From positions 1 to 11,178 of the forward strand of contig CAMIMK010000076.1 of the NCBI GenBank assembly GCA_946221765.1: a stretch of DNA of 11,178 nucleotides, written 5' to 3'. Position numbers and translations under genes: made by a program. The notes below the pieces were generated by a model that saw only the letters and a program-made list of their open reading frames with translations, ran no database searches and was not told where the DNA came from. Within the stretch, counting starts at the first letter, position 1. Every line of letters starts with the position of its first letter. Shown here in pieces: positions 6,265-11,178 of the stretch. Source of the stretch: an uncultured Rhodovulum sp. Lineage in GTDB: Bacteria; Pseudomonadota; Alphaproteobacteria; Rhodobacterales; Rhodobacteraceae.

Positions 6265-6319
6265 AGACCATGCGCGCGGTAGGTGAGCAAGCGGAAACGG
6301 TTGGCTCCACGGGGATGGG

Positions 6320-6793
6320 ATGCAGCGGAACACCATGCGATCGGCCTTGCGGAGTGCAGTCATCGCACCGGTCCTCGTGCTGGGTCTGGCTCTTGCCGCC
6401 TGCTCGCCCACGATCCAGGTGCATGGCTATGTGCCCTCGCCGGCCGACATTGCCACGGTACGGCCGGGCGCCGACACCAAGGAAACGGTGACGGCCAAGC
6501 TCGGGCGGCCCTCCTCGAGCGCGCTCCTGAACGACACCTCCTGGTACTATGTGCAGAGCGTCGTGGAGAACTACACCTATCACGCGCCCCGCGTCGTCGA
6601 CCGCACCGTGCTGGCCGTGACCTTCAACGACCAGGGCGTGGTCAAGGGCCTCAATCGCTATGGCCTGAGGGACGGACGCATCGTGAACCTGACCACGCGC
6701 ACGACCGAGACCGGGGGCCGCACGCTCAGCATCCTCGAGCAGCTCTTCGGCAACCTTCTGACCCTCGACGCCGAGCAGTTCCAGGACCAGTGA
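6320..6793 (+). CDS. bamE: Outer membrane lipoprotein BamE/OmlA (SmpA) family
   Basis: A 157-residue lipoprotein precursor of the BamE/OmlA/SmpA family, an accessory subunit of the BAM complex that folds beta-barrel proteins into the outer membrane. The N terminus has positive residues, a hydrophobic stretch (VIAPVLVLGLALAAC) and a lipobox LAAC with Cys28 as the expected lipidated residue. The domain follows: VRPGADTKETVTAKLGRPSSSALLNDTSWYYVQS, then VVDRTVLAVTFNDQGVVKGLNRYGL, the typical last strands. A second in-frame ATG at 6335 would give a shorter, equally acceptable signal peptide, so the start is unsure by five codons. It is divergent from yceD, and its stop overlaps the GTG start of the downstream iron permease. 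Confidence 0.9.
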   Translation: MQRNTMRSALRSAVIAPVLVLGLALAACSPTIQVHGYVPSPADIATVRPGADTKETVTAKLGRPSSSALLNDTSWYYVQSVVENYTYHAPRVVDRTVLAVTFNDQGVVKGLNRYGLRDGRIVNLTTRTTETGGRTLSILEQLFGNLLTLDAEQFQDQ

Positions 6794-8499
6794 GCGGCGG
6801 CATGGGCGCACGGCTGCTCGGCATCGGCGCCTGGACCGTCACGGCCATCTGCCTCGTGCCGATTCTCGCCACCGTGCTCGCCGCCCTGGCGGGCGAGCTC
6901 GGCACATGGCGCGGCCTCGTCGGGTCGGTGCTGCCGGGCTATGCGGTGAACACGCTGGTGCTGGCGCTCTCCGTCGCCTTCGGGAGCGTCGTCGTGGGGA
7001 CGGGCGCGGCCTGGCTCGTCACCGGCTACCGCTTTCCCGGTGCCCGGCTGCTGGAAGTGCTGATGGTGATGCCGCTGGCCTTCCCGGCCTATGTGCTCGC
7101 CTATGCCTATACCGACCTGCTGTCCCATTCCGGCGCGGTGCAGACCGCGCTCCGGGCCGCGACGGGCTGGGGGCCGCGGGACTACTGGTTCCCGAACATC
7201 CGCTCGCTGCCCGGCGCGGCGGTGATGCTCGTCTGCGTCCTTTATCCTTACGTCTACCTGCTCGCCCGGACGGCCTTCGCCCGGCAGTCGATCGCCGCCT
7301 TCCATGTCGCGCGCACCCTGGGGCAGGGGCCGTGGCGGGCCTTCTTCCGGGTCAGCCTGCCGATGGCCCGCCCGGCGATTGCCGGGGGGGCGGTGCTGGC
7401 GGTGATGGAGACGATCGCCGACTATGGCACGGTCGCGCATTTCTCCGTCCGCACCTTCTCGACAGGCATCTATCAGGCGTGGTTCTCGATGGGCGACCGC
7501 GGGGCGGCGGCGCAGCTCGCGCTCTGCCTGCTCGGCTTCGCGCTGGTGCTCGTGGTGCTGGAGCGCCTCCAGCGCGGCAGCGCCCGGGCCGACACCCGCG
7601 GCGCCGCGGCGCAGGCCTTCGAGCCGCAGCCGCTGCCGGGCCTCGCGGGCTGGCTCGCCACCGCCTTCTGCGCGGTCCCCTTCCTGATCGGATTCGTCAT
7701 CCCGGTGCTGGTGCTCGGGCGGATGGCCGCGCGCTCGAACCAGAGCCTGCTCGATCCGCGCTACATCGGCTTCATGACCAATTCGCTCAGCCTCGCCGGC
7801 ATCGCCGCGCTGGTGACCGTGGCCGGCGCCATCCTTGTCGGCTATCGCGCGCGGCTCGCCCCGGGGCGGCGGGCCCGGGCGATGGTGATGCTCGCGGGGA
7901 TCGGCTATGCGGTGCCGGGCGGGGTCATCGCGGTCGGGCTGCTGGTGCCGGCGGGCCTGCTCGACAACCGGATCGACGCCGCCCTGCGGGCGCATCTCGG
8001 GGTCTCGAGCGGACTCCTCCTGACCGGCTCGATCAGCCTGATCGTCGTCGCCTACATGGTGCGCTACATGGCGACCGCGCTCAACGCCTTCGATGCGGGG
8101 CTGGAGACGATCGGCCGCAATCTCGACGCGGTGGCGCGCACGCTCGGCCACACGCCGGCGACGGTCCTCGGCCGGGTCCACCTGCCGATCCTGCGGGGCA
8201 GCCTCCTGACCGGGCTGCTGCTCGTCTTCGTCGATGTGATGAAGGAACTGCCGGCGACGATGATCCTGCGCCCGTTCAACTTCGACACGCTGGCGGTGCA
8301 GGCGCATCGCCTCGCCTCGGACGAACGGCTGGACCAGGCGGCGGTCCCGAGCCTCGTCATCGCGGCGATCGGGCTGCTGCCGGTGGTGCTCATCTGCCGG
8401 GGGATCGCCCGGCGGGGGACACGATCCGCCGCCGGGGGACATGGCGGCGGGGCAGGGGAAATGCCCGCCCCGCCGCCCGGACTGCCAGCCGGAGGCTGA
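6790..8499 (+). CDS. Iron(III)-type ABC transporter permease, two fused membrane modules
   Basis: An inner-membrane protein of about 569 residues with some twelve hydrophobic segments in two homologous halves, the architecture of FbpB/SfuB ferric-iron permeases. Each half has the cytoplasmic EAA-type loop that contacts the ATPase: HVARTLGQGPWRAFFRVSLP (172-191) and AVARTLGHTPATVLGRVHLP (447-466). MKELPATMILRPFNFDTLA near the C terminus is also typical. The GTG at 6790 overlaps the bamE stop (GTGA), suggesting coupling; an ATG four codons later (6802) is a possible alternative. Extending the frame further upstream would run over bamE and is not credible. The last ~25 residues are Gly/Pro-rich and coincide with a GC hairpin. 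It converges on a minus-strand iron-binding protein gene that is its likely partner; no ATPase gene is in the window. Iron specificity is inferred from family resemblance. Confidence 0.9.
   Translation: MSGGMGARLLGIGAWTVTAICLVPILATVLAALAGELGTWRGLVGSVLPGYAVNTLVLALSVAFGSVVVGTGAAWLVTGYRFPGARLLEVLMVMPLAFPAYVLAYAYTDLLSHSGAVQTALRAATGWGPRDYWFPNIRSLPGAAVMLVCVLYPYVYLLARTAFARQSIAAFHVARTLGQGPWRAFFRVSLPMARPAIAGGAVLAVMETIADYGTVAHFSVRTFSTGIYQAWFSMGDRGAAAQLALCLLGFALVLVVLERLQRGSARADTRGAAAQAFEPQPLPGLAGWLATAFCAVPFLIGFVIPVLVLGRMAARSNQSLLDPRYIGFMTNSLSLAGIAALVTVAGAILVGYRARLAPGRRARAMVMLAGIGYAVPGGVIAVGLLVPAGLLDNRIDAALRAHLGVSSGLLLTGSISLIVVAYMVRYMATALNAFDAGLETIGRNLDAVARTLGHTPATVLGRVHLPILRGSLLTGLLLVFVDVMKELPATMILRPFNFDTLAVQAHRLASDERLDQAAVPSLVIAAIGLLPVVLICRGIARRGTRSAAGGHGGGAGEMPAPPPGLPAGG
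8443..8477. terminator. GC-rich hairpin inside the permease 3' end, probable fbpA terminator
   Basis: Positions 8443-8453 pair perfectly with 8467-8477 (11 bp, all G-C), and inner G residues can pair further with a one-base bulge. It lies within the permease coding sequence, 22 nt before its stop, and 36 nt past the fbpA stop on the other strand. With only 14 bp between the two stop codons, this is the only strong stem near the convergence. No T-tract is seen. Confidence 0.5.
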
Positions 8500-8513
8500 T
8501 CAGGCCGGTCCGG

Positions 8514-9536
8514 TCAGGGGAAGCCGACCGCGTTGAAGATCTCCTGCGCCTTCGGCTGGTTCTCGCCAAGGGCGCTGAGGTTCAGCGTGTCGCGCCGGAA
8601 TTCGCCGAGCGAGGCCGCGATCTTGCCGACGGGAACACCGGGAACGACCGGGAACTCGTTGTTCTGGTCCGCGAAATAGGCCTGGGCCTCGGGAGTGGTC
8701 AGGTATTCGAGGAACTTGACCGCATCGTCCTTGTGCGGGGCCGTGGCGACGACGCCGGCGGCCGCGACATTCACATGGGTGCCGGTCGTCTCCTGGTTGG
8801 GGAAGACCCAGCCGATGTTGTCGGTGGAGCCGGTCAGGCCCTCGACGGTCTCGGAGAGCGCACGGGCGAAATAATAGGTGTTGGTCACCGCGATGTCGCA
8901 GGCCCCCGACACGAGGCCCTTGAGCTGGTCGGTATCGCCGCCCTCGGGCGCGCGGGCGAGATTGTCGAGCAGCCCCTTGGCCCAGTCGGTCGCGCCGTCG
9001 ACCCCGTCATGGGCGATGATCGACCCCATCAGCGACAGGTTGTAGATGTTCGTCGACGACCGGATGCAGACCTTGCCCTTGTAGGCGGGATCGGCCAGCG
9101 CCTCGTAGGTCTGCGGCGGCTCCGCCACGCGGTCCTTGGCGTAGAAGATGATGCGGGCCCGCTCGGACAGGCCGAACCATTCGCCCTCCGGGTCGCGGAG
9201 GTGTTCGGGGATCCGCTCGGTCAGCGTCGCGGAGGAGACAGGCTGGAACAGGCCCTCGGTCTTGGCCTTCCAGATGCGCCCGGCATCGACGGTCAGCAGG
9301 ATGTCGGCGGGGCTGTTCGCGCCCTCGGCCTTGATGCGGGCCATCAGCTCGTCCGCCTCGCCCTCGATCCGGTTGACCTTGATGCCGGTCGTCTCGGTGA
9401 ACTTCCGGTAGAGGCCATCGTCGGTGTCATAGTGGCGCGACGAGTAGATGTTGATTTCCTGGGCCAGCGCGGGCGTCGTCACCGCAAGGGTGGACGCGGC
9501 CAGCACGTAGAAGGCCGCCCGTGTGGTTGCGAGCAT
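8514..9536 (-). CDS. Periplasmic iron(III)-binding protein of an ABC transporter (FbpA/FutA type)
   Basis: A 340-residue extracellular solute-binding protein that delivers ferric iron to an inner-membrane permease. The signal peptide is clear: MLATTRAAF, a hydrophobic core, and TPALA before QEINIYSSRHYDTD, with cleavage predicted after Ala25. The paired tyrosines of the family are Tyr221 and Tyr222 in TNTYYFARAL (196-197 in the mature protein, close to the 195-196 pair in Haemophilus FbpA), and His35 in YSSRHYDTD matches the N-terminal histidine ligand. LTVDAGRIWKAK and IRSSTNIYNLSLMGSIIAHDG are also family-like. The frame extends 47 codons upstream, but GAGGGG 6 nt before the ATG at 9536 and the signal peptide fix the start. 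It faces the permease gene across 14 bp and is 198 bp after tamB on the same strand. Confidence 0.92.
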   Translation of the reverse strand: MLATTRAAFYVLAASTLAVTTPALAQEINIYSSRHYDTDDGLYRKFTETTGIKVNRIEGEADELMARIKAEGANSPADILLTVDAGRIWKAKTEGLFQPVSSATLTERIPEHLRDPEGEWFGLSERARIIFYAKDRVAEPPQTYEALADPAYKGKVCIRSSTNIYNLSLMGSIIAHDGVDGATDWAKGLLDNLARAPEGGDTDQLKGLVSGACDIAVTNTYYFARALSETVEGLTGSTDNIGWVFPNQETTGTHVNVAAAGVVATAPHKDDAVKFLEYLTTPEAQAYFADQNNEFPVVPGVPVGKIAASLGEFRRDTLNLSALGENQPKAQEIFNAVGFP

Positions 9537-9542
9537 GGAATA

Positions 9543-9548
9543 CCCCTC
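9543..9548 (-). promoter_or_regulatory. Ribosome binding site fixing the fbpA-type start
   Basis: GAGGGG on the minus strand is 6 nt before the ATG at 9536. It directly precedes the signal peptide and rules out the longer frame. Confidence 0.8.
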
Positions 9549-9559
9549 ATTGTTGAACG

Positions 9560-9663
9560 TTTCCGTCGGGAAAGGACGGTGCAGGGTTTGATTCCCGTCG
9601 TCAACCGTCTGACCCCCCGGGCCAGGGCGGAAAATTTTTGCGCCGGGGCGGAATAAAATCCGC
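9560..9663 (-). promoter_or_regulatory. Leader of the iron-binding protein gene with three dyad elements
   Basis: The leader holds three symmetric elements: TTTCC-GTCG-GGAAA at 9560-9573, a quasi-palindrome GGCGGAAAATTTTTGCGCC at 9626-9644, and GCGGA-ATAAAA-TCCGC at 9648-9663. The last two are conspicuously AT-rich islands in a GC-rich background. TTGACG on the minus strand at 9604-9599 could be a -35, but no good -10 is visible. Iron uptake genes are normally iron-controlled, so one of these may bind an iron regulator; none matches the Irr-box form (TTTAGAA..TTCTAAA) that I know. Confidence 0.35.
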
Positions 9664-9694
9664 GCCGGCCGGTTCACCCGAGGATACCGTGACG

Positions 9695-9734
9695 TCGACG
9701 GGCCCTGCCGTCGATCCGCCGCGCCGGAGCGCGG
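9695..9734 (-). terminator. Tandem hairpins directly after tamB
   Basis: The first stem, 9719-9724 with 9729-9734, begins at the base next to the tamB stop codon and in minus-strand RNA closes a UCCG loop on a C-G pair, the stable UNCG tetraloop type. The second, 9695-9701 with 9708-9714, is a perfect 7-bp stem with a 6-nt loop. Together they probably end the tamB transcript and insulate the iron-binding gene; there is no U-tract. Confidence 0.45.
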
Positions 9735-11178
9735 TCAATAGTCACGTTCGTAGAACAGGCCGAGGGTGGAATCGCCCTCGGAACTGACCGAGCCCCGCGC
9801 GGTCACGCTGTCGTTGATGTCGAGGACGATCTCGGCCCGGGTGATGCCGTCGCTTCCGGTCTGGACGTCGAGATAGATGTTGTCGTCCAGATACTTGCCG
9901 GCCCGGACCGCGGTGCCGCCGGTATCGGTCGTGATGACGTCGAGGTCGTCGAGCCCGACCGAGCTGCGCAGCTGGGACAGGATTTCCGGGCCGCCCTGAC
10001 CCGAGAGTTCGGACGCGGTCGAGGCAAGCTGTGCCGCCTGGAAGGGCGTCAGGTTCTGGGTCGCGCGGTTGAAGAGCAGCCGCGACAGCACCTCGTCCTG
10101 CGGAAGCGGTGGTTCCGAGGAGAAGGTGATGTCAGGTGACGAGGCGCGCCCGGTCACGGTGACGATGGCCACGACATCGCCCGACTGGGTCCGCGCCTGA
10201 AAGTTGATCCGCGGGTCGAGATCGCCGAGCAGGATCAGCGAGCCTTCGGTGAATTCGATCCGCTGCGAGGCGAGCACGATCTGGCCGCGGCGGAGGTCGA
10301 ACTGGCCGACCGGCTGCACGTCGCTGGTGCTGCCCCGGATCGTCAGCTGGCCGCCGAGTTCGGCATCGAGGCCGCGGCCGCGGACGAAGATCTGGTTCGG
10401 GGCGCGGACACGCAGGTCGAGCAGCATCCGGCTCTGCGAGGGGCCCCGGTCGCCCCGCTCGTCCACCCTGGCGCGGGAGAGCGTCTCCAGCACGCGGGCG
10501 GGCGGGCGGATGTGGTCGACCTGGTCGACGATCGCGGTCGAGGCGCCGCCGAGGCTCGAGGAGATGGAGATTTCGGTCGGGCCGAGGTCGATGACCCCGG
10601 ACAGCGTGCTGGTGCCGCGGAGCGTGCCCGCGAGGTTGACGTCGCCGGTGACGACGGTGGTGACGAAGGCGCCGTCGGTATAGCGCACGCCGCGCATCTG
10701 GACGTCGAAATCGGTGGGGAAGCCCGAGGCGGGGGCGAGGCCGATCCGCCCCGATGCCGTCACCGCCCCGCCGCCGACCACATCGGCGCGGGCGCTCTGC
10801 AGGCGGACGGTATCGCCCTCGAAGGTCGCTTCCGCGGTGAGGCCCTGCAGGCGCAGGTTGGTCTCCGGGTCGGTGAAGGTGCCCCCGGCAAGGGAGGCGC
10901 CGCCCGAGAGGCGGGGCGCCTGCAGGCTGCCCGCGGCGCTGCCCGAGAGCCGCAGGTTTCCGGTGGCCTGCGCGGCACGGTCGGCGAGGAAGGGGTCGGT
11001 GAGCGACAGGGGCAGGGTGCCGTCGAAGCGCAGGTCGAGGCCGCTGCCGGTGAAGGGAACGGTCCCCTGGGCGTCGAGAGACAGCCCGCCCGCCCCCCGC
11101 GCCTGCGCGCGGTCGAGGGTGAGGGCATTGCCCGCCACCGCGCCGGCGGCGGTGAGGTCGATCGCCGGAATGCCGGAC
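9735..11178 (-). CDS. tamB: TamB/DUF490 translocation and assembly protein, C-terminal part, 5' truncated by window edge
   Basis: The frame is open from the window edge to a TGA and gives about 480 residues of the C-terminal part of a TamB-family protein (DUF490). TamB spans the periplasm from the inner membrane and works with the outer-membrane TamA, or in lipid transport, in cell-envelope biogenesis. Visible are repeated beta-strand units (GNLRLSGSAAGSLQAPRLSGGASLAGGTFTD type, with alternating hydrophobic residues and many Gly), then GQLTIRGSTSDVQPVGQFDLRRGQIVLAS, FTEGSLILLGDLDPRINFQA, SEPPLPQDEVLSRLLFN and the terminal RAEIVLDINDSVTARGSVSS...STLGLFYERDY, which is the family ending. The GTG at 11138 is not the real start. 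A tamA gene is expected upstream, outside the window. Confidence 0.87.
   Translation of the reverse strand, partial: SGIPAIDLTAAGAVAGNALTLDRAQARGAGGLSLDAQGTVPFTGSGLDLRFDGTLPLSLTDPFLADRAAQATGNLRLSGSAAGSLQAPRLSGGASLAGGTFTDPETNLRLQGLTAEATFEGDTVRLQSARADVVGGGAVTASGRIGLAPASGFPTDFDVQMRGVRYTDGAFVTTVVTGDVNLAGTLRGTSTLSGVIDLGPTEISISSSLGGASTAIVDQVDHIRPPARVLETLSRARVDERGDRGPSQSRMLLDLRVRAPNQIFVRGRGLDAELGGQLTIRGSTSDVQPVGQFDLRRGQIVLASQRIEFTEGSLILLGDLDPRINFQARTQSGDVVAIVTVTGRASSPDITFSSEPPLPQDEVLSRLLFNRATQNLTPFQAAQLASTASELSGQGGPEILSQLRSSVGLDDLDVITTDTGGTAVRAGKYLDDNIYLDVQTGSDGITRAEIVLDINDSVTARGSVSSEGDSTLGLFYERDY

Noticed and set aside
6658..8442. A 594-codon minus-strand frame across bamE and the permease
   Set aside because: Its translation is almost all charged residues and His/Arg/Glu repeats, the mirror of hydrophobic membrane codons. 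The sense frame has clear EAA loops and family motifs.
6906..9656. A 916-codon open frame on the plus strand
   Set aside because: It is out of frame with the permease and antisense to the iron-binding gene. Its translation is Arg/Gly/Ala-rich with no domain, as expected for shadow frames in GC-rich DNA.
9537..9677. A longer N terminus for the iron-binding protein
   Set aside because: The ATG at 9536 has a strong ribosome site and begins a clean signal peptide, which the extension would bury.

Overview
This window is ordinary-looking chromosome from a GC-rich alphaproteobacterium, most likely in or near the Rhodobacterales. The strongest evidence is the minus-strand block yceD - rpmF - plsX - fabH - ihfA - merR - tRNA-Pro, which I recall as a typical alphaproteobacterial order, with an OmlA/BamE lipoprotein gene divergent from yceD. 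The two-module (about 350 residue) dCTP deaminase and an MttB-family methyltransferase without pyrrolysine also fit. The lineage is inferred from gene content and order; no database was searched. I see no phage, transposon, CRISPR or plasmid signature.

Layout. At the left edge (2-529, plus strand) is the C-terminal part of a trimethylamine methyltransferase (MttB)-family protein. It ends facing dcd (minus), and a strong 16-bp hairpin at 540-575 lies between the two stops. Just upstream of dcd, on the same strand, is tRNA-Pro(GGG) at 1693-1769. Its T-arm contains a misleading in-frame GTG for dcd. From 1970 to 6210 the minus strand carries merR, ihfA, fabH, plsX, rpmF and yceD (listed against the direction of transcription). 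These genes link ribosome assembly (YceD, L32), phospholipid and fatty-acid initiation (PlsX, FabH) and nucleoid architecture (IHF alpha with a MerR-type partner). plsX and fabH overlap by 4 nt. ihfA has a 110-bp upstream gap with a plausible promoter of its own.

From 6320 the plus strand carries bamE and, overlapping its stop codon by 4 nt, an iron(III)-type ABC permease with two fused membrane modules. This permease converges on a minus-strand periplasmic iron-binding protein gene (fbpA/futA type) with a 14-bp gap, so the two parts of one likely transporter lie tail to tail. No ATPase gene is present in the window. The right edge (9735-11178, minus) is the C-terminal part of a TamB/DUF490 outer-membrane biogenesis protein that runs off the window.

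I did not find a convincing undescribed system. The items most worth a second look are small. They are the split iron transporter whose permease is coupled to bamE, a perfect 15-bp palindrome between yceD and bamE, dyad symmetries in the ihfA and fbpA leaders, the tRNA-Pro/dcd junction, and a stable GC hairpin buried in the 3' end of the permease gene that could terminate fbpA.
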